Source: Mycolicibacterium neoaurum VKM Ac-1815D
Lineage (GTDB): Bacteria; Actinomycetota; Actinomycetes; Mycobacteriales; Mycobacteriaceae
DNA: 64,000 nt
Assembly (NCBI RefSeq): GCF_000317305.3
Contig: NC_023036.2
Location: forward strand, 3,100,001 to 3,164,000
Direction of reading: 5' to 3'
Shown: one piece after another, positions 1 to 8,339 of the stretch
How the letters are laid out: each line of letters starts with the position of its first letter
Position numbering within the stretch: the first letter of the stretch is position 1
Translations under genes and position numbers: made by a program
Notes under the pieces: generated by a model
Database searches by the model: none
Told to the model about the DNA's origin: nothing
What the model saw: only the letters and a program-made list of their open reading frames with translations

Positions 1-171
1 GATCGTCTGGCGGCCGACACCGGCCCGCTCGGCGATGCCCTTCATCGTCAAGGCCGCATAGCCCTGTTCGACGAGCATGTCGTCGACAGCGTTCAGGACC
101 GCCCGGCGGGCGCTCTCGCTGCGCGGCCTGCCGAGTACGGGTTCCACCGTGCGGTTGGACGTTTCGGACAT
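1..171 (-). CDS. TetR family regulator, N-terminal part only (runs off the window)
   Basis: Reading leftwards from an ATG at 171, the frame gives about 57 residues with the start of a TetR helix-turn-helix: a basic segment (GRPRSESARRAVLNAV), then ALTMKGIAERAGVGRQTI at the window edge. The ligand-binding domain lies outside the window. It follows the MFS transporter gene by only 12 bases on the same strand, so the two are probably co-transcribed. This regulator is the natural candidate for binding the 31-bp palindrome upstream of the transporter. Family assignment is secure; ligand is unknown. Confidence 0.85.
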   Translation of the reverse strand, partial: MSETSNRTVEPVLGRPRSESARRAVLNAVDDMLVEQGYAALTMKGIAERAGVGRQTI

Positions 172-183
172 GGCTCGATCTTC

Positions 184-1416
184 TCAGTTGTCGGTGTCCT
201 CGGTCGCTCGAACCCGACGCACCAGCACCAACTCGGCGATGACCACGATTGCGGGCACCACCGACACCAGCCCGGCGAACACCACACCAGCGGTGACGAG
301 ATCGGTTGCCCGGGTCAGTGCGCCGACACCGATCGCGGGCACCGCCAGCATCGTGTAGAGCCCGGCGAAGAACGCCGACGAAACCCCGCCGCGGTGCGCG
401 ACATCGGTGCGCTCGACGGTCATCGCAAGTCCTGCCAACAAGCACATCCCGCCCCCGATGCCGACGGTGGCGGCGGCGGCCAGCAGGGCAGGAAGCGACC
501 GGGTAGTCAACGCGAGCACGATCAAACCCGCCGCGACCACCATGCCCAGGCAGCCGACGATCTGCGCATGGATGGGTGCGATCCGCCGTGCCCACAGCTG
601 ACCGGCAGCCATACCCGCGAAGGCGACGAAGACGACGCCGCCGGCGACGGAATGGCTGTGCACGTGCAGGCTGCCCGCCAAGAGCAGACCGCTGACTGCC
701 GTCAGTACGCCGGTGACAGCGAACCCGGAGCCCGCTGCCAGCACCGCCCGCACAAATGCCCCGCGGATGGCGGAGGGAATGTGCGGGCGCTGTCGCCATC
801 CGGACGTGGTGCTCGTGCGTGGTGCCGAGGGAAGGCCGCACCCAAGTGCGAGAATGGCCACCCCGGACAGCATGAGATGAGCCAGGTAAGGCGCGCTCAA
901 CGCGGAGGTGCTCAGGTCGGCGATGACGCCTGACAGCAGGGTGCCGACCGCGAGACCGCCGGTGTTCACCGCGACCGCGACGGTCCCCGCCAAGGCTTTA
1001 CGCTCTGATCCGAAGAGGTCGATGATGGCTGCCGTTCCAGCCCCGCTCATCAGGCCCGCCCCGATCCCGGAGACCAGCCGGGCAAGGATCAGCAGCGGCA
1101 GCGATGGCGGCAACAGGAACAGCACGGCACTTGCCGCCGCAAGCGCCACCGCGGCGAGGAGCACCGGTTTGCGACCGATGTGGTCGGAAAGTCGGCCTAA
1201 CAAGAGCAGGGTGGCGACCACGCCGATCGCATACACCGCGAAGAGCACCGTCACCGTCAACGCCGTGAACGTCAACTCACTGGCATAGATCGGATACAGC
1301 GGCGTCGGGAGTGTGGTGCCCATCATCGTCACAATGAAGGCAAAACCAATGGCAAATAACGGTTTTCGCGAGACTCGGCTCATCGCCGCCGAGCCGTCGA
1401 GGGTGGTGTTCGTCAC
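184..1416 (-). CDS. MFS drug/metabolite efflux transporter (12 TM)
   Basis: About 410 residues with a typical 12-helix MFS pattern and a motif-A loop between TM2 and TM3 (GRLSDHIGRKPV). A GTG at 1416 is preferred because AAAGGA lies 5 bases upstream. The longer frame to 1479 would run through the operator palindrome, and an internal ATG at 1383 has no better ribosome site. It probably exports a small hydrophobic compound in antiport with protons (family knowledge); substrate unknown. First gene of a two-gene unit with the TetR gene that overlaps the left edge. Confidence 0.85.
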   Translation of the reverse strand: MTNTTLDGSAAMSRVSRKPLFAIGFAFIVTMMGTTLPTPLYPIYASELTFTALTVTVLFAVYAIGVVATLLLLGRLSDHIGRKPVLLAAVALAAASAVLFLLPPSLPLLILARLVSGIGAGLMSGAGTAAIIDLFGSERKALAGTVAVAVNTGGLAVGTLLSGVIADLSTSALSAPYLAHLMLSGVAILALGCGLPSAPRTSTTSGWRQRPHIPSAIRGAFVRAVLAAGSGFAVTGVLTAVSGLLLAGSLHVHSHSVAGGVVFVAFAGMAAGQLWARRIAPIHAQIVGCLGMVVAAGLIVLALTTRSLPALLAAAATVGIGGGMCLLAGLAMTVERTDVAHRGGVSSAFFAGLYTMLAVPAIGVGALTRATDLVTAGVVFAGLVSVVPAIVVIAELVLVRRVRATEDTDN

Positions 1417-1439
1417 GATGGTCCTTTCGCAGCAATTTC

Positions 1440-1470
1440 TCATATACGAGGCATGATGCCTCGTATATGA
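1440..1470. promoter_or_regulatory. 31-bp palindromic operator (14-bp arms, 3-bp centre)
   Basis: The arms TCATATACGAGGCA and TGCCTCGTATATGA are exact inverted complements around TGA. The site lies 24 bases upstream of the MFS start, where a promoter would be. This size and symmetry fit a TetR dimer (or two dimers), and the linked TetR gene is the likely ligand-responsive repressor. A second, smaller inverted repeat (CACTAT/ATAGTG, 1477-1494) lies just beyond it. Confidence 0.75.
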
Positions 1471-1601
1471 GATTAGCACTATCGAGTCATAGTGTCTCGT
1501 TTTGCCGATCGGGCCCGGGCGCTCCCGCCGTCAGCGCCTGTGCAACTCTTGATCCGAGGCCCTGCAAGCAGTTCGATGCCGACCTGAGGAGACGCACGCG
1601 A

Positions 1602-1916
1602 ATGAGACGCCGCAGTGCTCTGCACCTGTTGTGGACACTGCCGCTTGCGACGGCGCTGTCCGCCGTTCCGCTCTACTGGGGCACATTGGCCGTATGCGGT
1701 GTCAGCGGTTGCAGCGGAGGTGGCTACGGGCCTTCATACAGCCCGGATCATCATTGGATCATCGCGTTTGTCGTGGTCGGCCTCCTGTATGCGACGGCGA
1801 TCATTGCGGTGCCGCGGGGGCGGTTCGGCCTCCGACTCGTGATCGGACTGGCTCTGGGCGTCATGGTCGCCGGCTATCTGATCGTCCACGCGTGGACCAT
1901 GAAGTACCGACCATGA
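1602..1916 (+). CDS. Small membrane protein, unknown function
   Basis: 104 residues from the ATG at 1602, with GAGGAG about 10 bases upstream. It has three hydrophobic segments: residues about 8-30, 50-70 and 76-98. A short Cys/Gly-rich loop (CGVSGCSGGGYG) follows the first. The final segment ends in MKYRP. I do not recognise the family. It stands alone between the efflux unit and the carbonic anhydrase-like gene, with no obvious operon partner. Confidence 0.6.
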   Translation: MRRRSALHLLWTLPLATALSAVPLYWGTLAVCGVSGCSGGGYGPSYSPDHHWIIAFVVVGLLYATAIIAVPRGRFGLRLVIGLALGVMVAGYLIVHAWTMKYRP

Positions 1917-1949
1917 AGTACCCGCTCGTCTGACACCGCGGACTCCTGC

Positions 1950-2534
1950 TCAGATGCGCTCCAGGACGGAATCGTCGGTCCGCACCGCACCGAGGGTGGC
2001 GTGCACCGTGATGTCATGGGTGCCGGGGGAGACGGTGGCGCAGACGATCCCGACCTCGTGGCGATCGACCTTGCGAGCGAGAGCGGGTAGGCGCTGCACC
2101 AACGACGTTGCGGTGTCGATGATGTGGGCCGAGGTCACCGACGCCACACAATCGGCTGCCGCGCCCCGCCGCACCACCGACAGCAGCGCGTTCTCCACGG
2201 CACTGCGCATCGCGCCGTCAGGCAGTTGCGCGTTCTTCCAGGCCTGCAGCGCGGCCCGCATGGCGGGACAGTCGTCATGGCCGAGGACCACCACCAGAGC
2301 GACCCCGAGAGCATCGACCGCGTACTCGATGCTGGCCAGCACGCTCGTATCCACGGTGTGGCCCCAGGTGCTGATATCGACGAGCGATCCGGCAGATTGC
2401 CCGAAAACGGTCTCGCTGCTGATGCCGGCATCGGCACAGCGGAACACCGCTGCCACGGGTCCCTCGACTGGCCACGGCCGGCCGGACCGCAGCTCCTGCC
2501 AGATCGCCGTCGCAGTGGTCACGTCACTGGTCAT
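1950..2534 (-). CDS. Beta carbonic anhydrase-like protein with degenerate active site
   Basis: About 194 residues resembling mycobacterial beta-class carbonic anhydrases: SIEYAVDALGVALVVVLGHDDC matches the zinc/His segment region. The putative zinc ligands Cys33, Asp35, His86 and Cys89 are present. However, the normal C-x-D-x-R dyad reads CADAG, so the catalytic Arg is Gly, and the usual GHxxCGA reads GHDDCPA. The start at 2534 is chosen because GAAAGGA is 9 bases upstream of it; it abuts the alternative ATG at 2543. It is the last gene of the DAB operon, 26 bases after the PII-like gene. It may be a structural or regulatory pseudo-enzyme rather than an active anhydrase (inference). Confidence 0.8.
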   Translation of the reverse strand: MTSDVTTATAIWQELRSGRPWPVEGPVAAVFRCADAGISSETVFGQSAGSLVDISTWGHTVDTSVLASIEYAVDALGVALVVVLGHDDCPAMRAALQAWKNAQLPDGAMRSAVENALLSVVRRGAAADCVASVTSAHIIDTATSLVQRLPALARKVDRHEVGIVCATVSPGTHDITVHATLGAVRTDDSVLERI

Positions 2535-2560
2535 CTCGGTCATTCCTTTCGTGGTGGTTT

Positions 2561-2881
2561 TCAGCTGAAGTACTCGGGGCGGCTGACGTAGGTCTCGGTC
2601 ACGAACAGCACGCCGGGTGAGGCATCGAGGAGCCGGCGCAGACCGGCGAGCAGTGCCTCGGCCTTGTCGTCGGGCACCACGGTGATGATCAGTTCGAGCG
2701 TCGCCTGCTGGTTGAACAGCAGGCGACCCTGGTGATAGCCGTGGTGGCCGAGGCCGGACACACCGGACACGCTGGTGAAACCGGTGGCACCGACGCCGGT
2801 GATCACGTCGCGCACCGCGGCGGCGTCCTGACCGGAGACGACAACCTCGACTTTCGTCATCCGGGTGAGGGCGGTGGTCAT
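2561..2881 (-). CDS. PII-like signalling protein of the DAB operon (DabC-like)
   Basis: 106 residues with a PII/ferredoxin-like beta-alpha-beta pattern: KVEVVVSG, then a T-loop-like stretch with GLGHHGYHQG, then LELIITVVPDD and a C-terminal VLFVTETYVSRPEYF. PII-like proteins of this type sit beside dabA/dabB in many operons and are thought to sense nucleotides or bicarbonate to tune transport (family knowledge). The ATG overlaps the dabA stop by 4 bases (ATGA), so translation is coupled. The T-loop lacks the classic PII uridylylation Tyr context. Function is inferred from context. Confidence 0.8.
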   Translation of the reverse strand: MTTALTRMTKVEVVVSGQDAAAVRDVITGVGATGFTSVSGVSGLGHHGYHQGRLLFNQQATLELIITVVPDDKAEALLAGLRRLLDASPGVLFVTETYVSRPEYFS

Positions 2882-5439
2882 CGAATCATCTCCTTGTCGA
2901 AAGCGGTTGTCGGAAGGGCGTCGTCATACCAGTCCCGCCAGCCGTTGCGGGTCCGGCGGTGCCAGCTGCGGTGGGCCTGCTCGCGGGCGGCGATGCTCAC
3001 CCAGTCGTTGTCGAACAGCTGCTTCAGCAGCGGGTTGCGGTCGATCACGGTGTCGATGCGCGCCAACGGCGCCTGGACGACGGCGAGCAGTCGTTGCGGT
3101 TCATGTATCAGTCGGTCGGCGAACTGCACCGACTGCTGCGGTAGTCCCAAGCGCAGGTCGCCTGCGTGTCCGGTCAGCACTCCGGCATCACCCACCACGT
3201 TATGGATCGTCTTGCTCCCCGCCCCGAACGTGTCGGGGGCCACGGTGGAGAAGTAGTATTGGCAGTTGATCCACTGCGCCACCACCAATGGCGCAGTCAT
3301 GATGTTCTCCAGCGCGGTTCCGTCTGCGTCGACCTCAGCCTCGTAGGAATGCAGGAATACCCTGCGCTGCAGGTCTACTCCGGCAGTGACTTCCCGTGGG
3401 GCGATGATGAATGCGGAATTGTTGGCAAGTCCCCATTCTGGATACACCTGCGCCCAGTCCAGCGAGCGCTTGACGACGTGGCGGGCAGCCCTGGTAGCTG
3501 AGCGCCGCCGGGGTGCGCCGGGCAGACCGTTGCACCGTTCGGCTGCAAGGTGCGCGCCGGCGTGCGCGAGATGTGTCGTGAGCCGGTCGATGTCGGCCCG
3601 GTGCCCGGCCGGGACCAGATGTTGGTCGAGTACCGTCACGCGGTCGGTGGTGGTGTCGTGCACCGCAGCGACGACGAGAGTGTCGTCGGGGATGGCGATT
3701 CCCGACATGCGCAGCTCGGCACGAACCTCGGGATCGTTGAGGATCAGCGCGGCGGTGCGTGCATTCGGCCCGCCGCCCTGCCCACCGCAGGCCCCGCAGT
3801 CCAGCGACGCCTGGTAGGGGTTGTTCTCGGTGGTGCTGTGGTGACCACAGAGCACCAGCAACCGGGCGAAGTCACCGGTCAGCCCGATCGACTGGAAGAT
3901 GGCTTGCGCGAACAGGACCCGCTCGGACAGTGGCATACCACTCACCGCCAGCACTGTTGTCGGCGTCGGCGCAATCCACTCGTGCAGTCGCTTCCGGATC
4001 GAGCCGCTGGCGGCCGGGGCGGCGGTTTTGGCCGCAGCAAGCGGACCGGCGAGAAAACCGGCCGCTTCGGCGAGGGTGAACGACCCGGTATACGACTGTT
4101 TTGCGGTGTGAAAGGAGGATTCGGCCGCAGCCAGGCCGGTGGCACCGGCAACGTGCCGACGTGCATCGCCTACCGGCTTCTCGGATACCTGGTGACTGGG
4201 TGAGATCAGCACCGGACAAAGATCCATCGGTTCACCGCCGAGCAGACCGGTGAACCGGATCGCGACGGCGAAGAAGCCGGCGAAGCCGAAGGTTTGATAG
4301 CCTTCGCGACTCTCCAGATGCCTGCGCAACCCTTCCGAACGGGTGTCGATGCACGTGACCATCTGGGTGTGTACGGGCACGGCATCGGCATCGGCATCGG
4401 CATCGGCGTTGCTGTCGTCCTTTGTCAAAGCGCTCAGTAGCTGATCCTGGTAGTGGCCTTCGAAAGCCTGCTGCCACAGCATCTCCCGGGCGCCCACCGG
4501 CATCGTGGCAAGAACCCTGGCCACGGTGGCCTGCTCGGCCTCGTCGATCGTCCCCGCGTGCCAGACCGCCAGCAGATGCGCCGCGCGCTCGCGCGCGGTG
4601 GGTGTCGACGAGCGAGGTGCGTCGGTCATGGGGGGTCTCGGGGCGTCCTGCGCCAATGCGGCTTCCACGGACAGCCGGACGGCCAGATACTGCAGCAGAT
4701 CGATGCCCGCCGCGCGGTCGGCGCCCCATTGGATGTGGGCCGCCCATCCCGGCAACCGGGTCAGATGCGCCTGCAGATAGACGACGCGATCCTCATCGCC
4801 GATACGCAGACGCTCGAGCGCCTTCAGTACGGCATCGTCGGGCCGTTCCGGCGCCGCGCGCAGCTTCCGCCGTGCCGCGCGAGGCAGGGTCCGGTCGTGC
4901 CGCACCGAATTCCGCCAAGCGGTGTAGAAACCGTGCGCATGGTCTGGCACGGACCAACTGCCGCCACCGAGGAAGGCCGCGCACCAGGTGGCGGCGTGCG
5001 CGTCGATATCGGCAGCCAGCTCACCGGAGATCTGCTCGGCACGAGTGGTGAACCGGCGCCGGGGTTCCGGGGCGACGTGGCCGTGCAGCAGGTCCGCCCG
5101 CAGGATGTCGATGGCCGCGACGTTACGGTCGGCCAACGAAATGTCGGGTTCGTCCCCCAGGTTGGGGTACCGCCTGCACAGGACGACCTCGAGGTCGGCG
5201 TCGGTGATCCGGCCCTGCCGGTACAGAGCCCGAAAGACGCTCTCTGGCAGGGTTCCCCGCATCCCGTACACGTCGCTCGCGCGCCGGATGGCCTGTTCGA
5301 AGGGCATGTTCTGCAGACCGGCGAGTGGATTGACCGCGATGAAGGTGCCAAGGGGAAAGTGAGTGGGCAGTGCCCGCGCGGCGATCCGGATGTCACTGCG
5401 GAGCTGGGCCCGCCGCGCGGCGGTATCGGTCGGTGTCAT
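2878..5439 (-). CDS. dabA: DabA: DUF2309 inorganic-carbon transporter subunit
   Basis: 853 residues, the usual DabA size. It has the carbonic anhydrase-like zinc site of the family: C363-I-D365-T-R367, His533 and Cys548 (in LDCGACGG). The H-to-C spacing of 15 matches the published Halothiobacillus protein. DabA couples proton flow through DabB to vectorial hydration of CO2, accumulating bicarbonate (family knowledge). The ATG at 5439 has AGGAG 7 bases upstream and overlaps the dabB stop (ATGA); open frame further upstream is only antisense to dabB. Residues around 345-354 contain an unusual Ala-Asp run encoded by GGCATC repeats. The fold, metal site and gene order all agree. Confidence 0.93.
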   Translation of the reverse strand: MTPTDTAARRAQLRSDIRIAARALPTHFPLGTFIAVNPLAGLQNMPFEQAIRRASDVYGMRGTLPESVFRALYRQGRITDADLEVVLCRRYPNLGDEPDISLADRNVAAIDILRADLLHGHVAPEPRRRFTTRAEQISGELAADIDAHAATWCAAFLGGGSWSVPDHAHGFYTAWRNSVRHDRTLPRAARRKLRAAPERPDDAVLKALERLRIGDEDRVVYLQAHLTRLPGWAAHIQWGADRAAGIDLLQYLAVRLSVEAALAQDAPRPPMTDAPRSSTPTARERAAHLLAVWHAGTIDEAEQATVARVLATMPVGAREMLWQQAFEGHYQDQLLSALTKDDSNADADADADAVPVHTQMVTCIDTRSEGLRRHLESREGYQTFGFAGFFAVAIRFTGLLGGEPMDLCPVLISPSHQVSEKPVGDARRHVAGATGLAAAESSFHTAKQSYTGSFTLAEAAGFLAGPLAAAKTAAPAASGSIRKRLHEWIAPTPTTVLAVSGMPLSERVLFAQAIFQSIGLTGDFARLLVLCGHHSTTENNPYQASLDCGACGGQGGGPNARTAALILNDPEVRAELRMSGIAIPDDTLVVAAVHDTTTDRVTVLDQHLVPAGHRADIDRLTTHLAHAGAHLAAERCNGLPGAPRRRSATRAARHVVKRSLDWAQVYPEWGLANNSAFIIAPREVTAGVDLQRRVFLHSYEAEVDADGTALENIMTAPLVVAQWINCQYYFSTVAPDTFGAGSKTIHNVVGDAGVLTGHAGDLRLGLPQQSVQFADRLIHEPQRLLAVVQAPLARIDTVIDRNPLLKQLFDNDWVSIAAREQAHRSWHRRTRNGWRDWYDDALPTTAFDKEMIR
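4381..4404. repeat. GGCATC hexanucleotide repeat (4 copies) inside dabA
   Basis: Four perfect tandem copies on the plus strand, followed by a degenerate GGCGTT. They encode alternating Ala-Asp in a loop about ten residues before the metal-binding CIDTR motif. Copy-number change would stay in frame, because each unit is two codons. Confidence 0.8.
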
Positions 5440-6860
5440 CGGTGTGCTCCTGTCGGGTGAAGGGTTCCGGCGCTGATCGCGTGGGTGTAAAGGGCGCGCT
5501 GCAGGCCGCGCGCCGCAGGCCGGTTCCGCACGGACGCCAGACCGCCGAGCAGCGCCAGGCCTGCGGCGATCACCGCCCAGACCGTCAGCGGTGATGCCGT
5601 CGACTCCGGTAATGCGGGCCCCAGATATCTGCTGACCATGCTGATCATCGCCACGTAGGCGACCGCTGCGGGGAACAGCACCGCCGTGGCGCCGAGCACA
5701 CCGTGCGTGGTGGGTTGCCTGTGCAGCCAACCCCACGTGGCGGCGGCTGCGGCCAGCCAGGCGAAGACCAGCAGCGCGAGTTCGGCGGCATGACCTTCCT
5801 GCCAAGTCGGTACCAGCGCGACCCCGGTGGTCAACGCGCTCAGCGGAAGCAGCGCAGCAGCCGCGGCGACACCCCATGTGGCGTTGCGGGAGATTTGTGC
5901 CGGGCCGGCGAGCAGGTGGTGCCGTCGGTGCCTGGCGATCGCAGTGCCGGAGGACAGGAACAGGGCGGCTTTGTAGAACCCGTGTCCGATCAGGTGGATC
6001 ACCGCCGCCGCCCAGAGGCCCAGCCCACAGGTGAGCATCATGAATCCCATCTGGGCCATCGTCGAATAGGTAAGCGCGCCCTTGATATCCGGCCTCGCCA
6101 GCATCATCAGGACGCCGTAGGCCATGGACGCGACGCCGGCGGCGATGATGATCCCTGCGGCCAGTGGGGTCGAGAAGGCGGCGAGTTTGACAAGCAGGAC
6201 GCCGCCGCCGTTGACCACCCCGGCATGCAGAAGAGCCGACACCGGTGTGGGCGCCGCGAGTGTGGCGGGCAGCCAGCGGTGAAAGGGTATCTGCGCCGTG
6301 CGGGAGAGGGCGGCAACCGCGATCAGTATCGCGATCGCGGGTGCGAATACATCGGCGTCGAGATGATGCAGTCCGACGGCGACCCAGAGCGCGCCGTCTC
6401 CGAGGGCGAATGCCAGCGCTGTGCGACGAACACCGTCGCGTGCGGCGGGAAGCTCTCGGTAGGTGGCCAACAGCAGGCACAGTGCGAGCCCGACCGAGGT
6501 CCAACCGATGGCGAGGGCAACCAGCGTGGTGGCCGTCGCCATCAGCATCGACGCCGCTGTGAGAAGTGTTGCACCACAGGTGAACCAGTGTGATCGCCGG
6601 TCACCGGCAAGGTAGCGCACGGCGTATCCCTGGGCGGTGGCGCTCACTCCGAAGATCAGCACCAGCAGTGCTGCAGCGAGGCGGTCAGGTGCTGATACCA
6701 CTCCCACGATCGCGACCAGCGCACCGACGACGGTCACCGATGTGCCCACGCGTGCAACGGCGGCCGGCATGCGCCGGCCGACGGTGGCGGCCAGTGCGGC
6801 CACTGCCAGCAGTGCGATGAGCAGTACCAGAAGAGGTGGCTTCGAGACGAGCTCCAACAT
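5436..6860 (-). CDS. dabB: DabB: NuoL/MrpA-like proton-conducting membrane subunit
   Basis: About 474 residues with roughly 13 or more hydrophobic helices and the proton-antiporter core signature of complex I ND5 subunits: SRTAQIPFHRWLPATLAAP, then PVSALLHAGVVNGGG. A conserved His/Lys region follows (HLIGHGFYKAALFL). It is the proton channel that drives DabA. The ATG at 6860 is chosen; an in-frame TTG at 6869 is weaker. No Shine-Dalgarno is visible, but TTGACA (6892-6897) and TAATTT lie so close that the ATG may be the first transcribed codon. It is the first gene of dabB-dabA-PII-CA, all overlapping or closely spaced. Confidence 0.92.
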   Translation of the reverse strand: MLELVSKPPLLVLLIALLAVAALAATVGRRMPAAVARVGTSVTVVGALVAIVGVVSAPDRLAAALLVLIFGVSATAQGYAVRYLAGDRRSHWFTCGATLLTAASMLMATATTLVALAIGWTSVGLALCLLLATYRELPAARDGVRRTALAFALGDGALWVAVGLHHLDADVFAPAIAILIAVAALSRTAQIPFHRWLPATLAAPTPVSALLHAGVVNGGGVLLVKLAAFSTPLAAGIIIAAGVASMAYGVLMMLARPDIKGALTYSTMAQMGFMMLTCGLGLWAAAVIHLIGHGFYKAALFLSSGTAIARHRRHHLLAGPAQISRNATWGVAAAAALLPLSALTTGVALVPTWQEGHAAELALLVFAWLAAAAATWGWLHRQPTTHGVLGATAVLFPAAVAYVAMISMVSRYLGPALPESTASPLTVWAVIAAGLALLGGLASVRNRPAARGLQRALYTHAISAGTLHPTGAHR

Positions 6861-6870
6861 GCGAAGCAAA

Positions 6871-6909
6871 TTACGTGTATTACGTCTCGCGTGTCAAGGT
6901 TCGTAATAC
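6871..6909. promoter_or_regulatory. dab promoter/operator region
   Basis: On the minus strand, TTGACA (6892-6897) and TAATTT are 18 bases apart, and the dabB ATG begins 7 bases after the latter, so the transcript may be leaderless. Overlapping these elements are an inverted repeat, GTATTACG (6877-6884) with CGTAATAC (6902-6909), and a direct repeat of ATTACGT. They form a likely binding site for the divergently encoded winged-helix protein. Confidence 0.6.
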
Positions 6910-7008
6910 AAAGGCGACGTGTACCCCTCCGATCGCCGTCGCCGTCAGCAGTGGATATGGGCCGACACGAAACATGCCGATTACCGAAGTGCGTTACACG
7001 AATCACAT

Positions 7009-7377
7009 ATGCTTTCCGGGATGCCCGCGTCCCGGAAGAGCTCAGAGAAGGTGGCGGCCCCGCGCAAGGCGCTCGGCCGGGCCACCGCGCAACCCGCGGT
7101 GGCGCCGCAGCGTACCTGGACGTTTCTGACCAACCACGCCCATGTGCTGCTCTGCCTGGCGCAAGGGGAGTCGCTGACGGCGCGGGAACTGAGCGTGCTG
7201 ATCGGCATCACCGAGCGTTCGGTGCAGGCAATCCTGGCCGATCTGATCGCCGACGGCTATCTGAAGAAGTCCAAGGTAGGACGACGCAATCGCTATACGG
7301 TCAATCGGGCCGGGCGCCTGCGTCACCCGCTGGAATCGGCGCACAGCGTCGGTCAGCTGATCGATGCCCTCAGCTGA
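7009..7377 (+). CDS. Winged helix-turn-helix (MarR-like) regulator, probable dab regulator
   Basis: About 122 residues. The core from QRTWTFLTNHAHVLLCLAQG through LTARELSVLIGITERSVQAI to LIADGYLKKSKVGRRNRYTV is a compact winged helix with recognition helix and basic wing. The C-terminus (HPLESAHSVGQLIDAL) may dimerise. The ATG at 7009 or 7021 is plausible; neither has a clear ribosome site, so a leaderless mRNA is possible. It is divergent from dabB and shares the intergenic repeats, suggesting it represses or activates the carbon-uptake operon. What it senses is not visible. Confidence 0.75.
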   Translation: MLSGMPASRKSSEKVAAPRKALGRATAQPAVAPQRTWTFLTNHAHVLLCLAQGESLTARELSVLIGITERSVQAILADLIADGYLKKSKVGRRNRYTVNRAGRLRHPLESAHSVGQLIDALS

Positions 7378-7404
7378 GTCCTGCTCAGCGGGTGCTGGTC
7401 ACCG

Positions 7405-8301
7405 TCAGTGATCGGCGAGAGCCGTCTTCACAAAGGACGAGATGCGTTGCCTGGCTGCGTCGGCTTCCGGAACCGGTAGCAGGATGAATCCGTGGAATCC
7501 GCCGGACACCTCCACGAGCGTGGTGTCGACGCCGGCCGCGCGCATGCGGGCAGCGGTATTGCGTGAATCATCGAGCAGACAATCGTGCGTGCCGACGATG
7601 ATGAGCGTGGGCGGAAAGCCGGCGAATGAGCCGTACAGCGGTGAGACCAGGGGTGCCGTCAGCTCGTGATCGCCCGCATACGCTCCCGCACTGTGGTTCA
7701 GTCCGGCGCGGGACAAAAGATCGCGGTGTTCGTTGGACAGGAAGCTGTCGGAGATGTTGGTCAGATCGGCCCAGGGAAAAAGGGTTACCACCGACCTGGG
7801 CGGCTCGGCGCCCTCGTCGAGTAGTCGTCGCGTCAGCGACAAGGCGAGTCCACCCCCGGCGGACTCGCCGATGATGACCGTGGGTCGGCCGCGCGCCACC
7901 TGCAAGTAGACCGCCCACAGGTCATCGAGTGCGGCCGGGAACGGATGCTCCGGCGCGAGCCGGTAATCGACACTGACCAGGTCTGCTTTGTTGGAAAGGG
8001 CCAACCGGCTGTGAGACCGCGCCGCCACGGAGCTGCCGGCGACGAAGGCCCCGCCGTGAACATGGAAGATCAACGCTGGGCCGGCGCCAACCGGCCGAAA
8101 CCAGCGAACGGGAACGTCGGCCACCGTGGCGGTGTGTTCCTCGACGCCGCGCGCACGGCGCTGGCGCATCTCCATCGAACGGGTGATCGTGCGTGTTCTG
8201 TCGACGTCGTGGGGGCCTCGTGCCCTCGATGCCGCCAGCAGAGCGAGTTTCTGGAAAGTGGCCAGCCGACGGCTGGGACGGTGCGGCGTGGATTCGGACA
8301 T
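7405..8301 (-). CDS. Alpha/beta hydrolase, hormone-sensitive-lipase-type esterase
   Basis: 298 residues of the alpha/beta hydrolase fold-3 family. The oxyanion-hole motif HVHGGAF and the nucleophile elbow GESAGGG are present. The acid lies in GTHDCLLDD and the catalytic His in SGGFHGF. It should hydrolyse short or medium-chain esters or lactones in the cytoplasm (family knowledge). It is convergent with the dab regulator (27-base gap), and the downstream-oriented GAP gene starts the same strand run 38 bases upstream. The specific substrate is unknown. Confidence 0.88.
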   Translation of the reverse strand: MSESTPHRPSRRLATFQKLALLAASRARGPHDVDRTRTITRSMEMRQRRARGVEEHTATVADVPVRWFRPVGAGPALIFHVHGGAFVAGSSVAARSHSRLALSNKADLVSVDYRLAPEHPFPAALDDLWAVYLQVARGRPTVIIGESAGGGLALSLTRRLLDEGAEPPRSVVTLFPWADLTNISDSFLSNEHRDLLSRAGLNHSAGAYAGDHELTAPLVSPLYGSFAGFPPTLIIVGTHDCLLDDSRNTAARMRAAGVDTTLVEVSGGFHGFILLPVPEADAARQRISSFVKTALADH

Positions 8302-8339
8302 GGGCGCTCTCCTCGGTATCGGTATCGGCAGCGGCGGGA

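Noticed and set aside
5440..6504. Apparent extension of the dabA frame far upstream to 6504
   Set aside because: The extra residues are Arg/Ala/Pro-rich shadow translation antisense to dabB coding; the ATG at 5439 with AGGAG and the ATGA overlap marks the real start.
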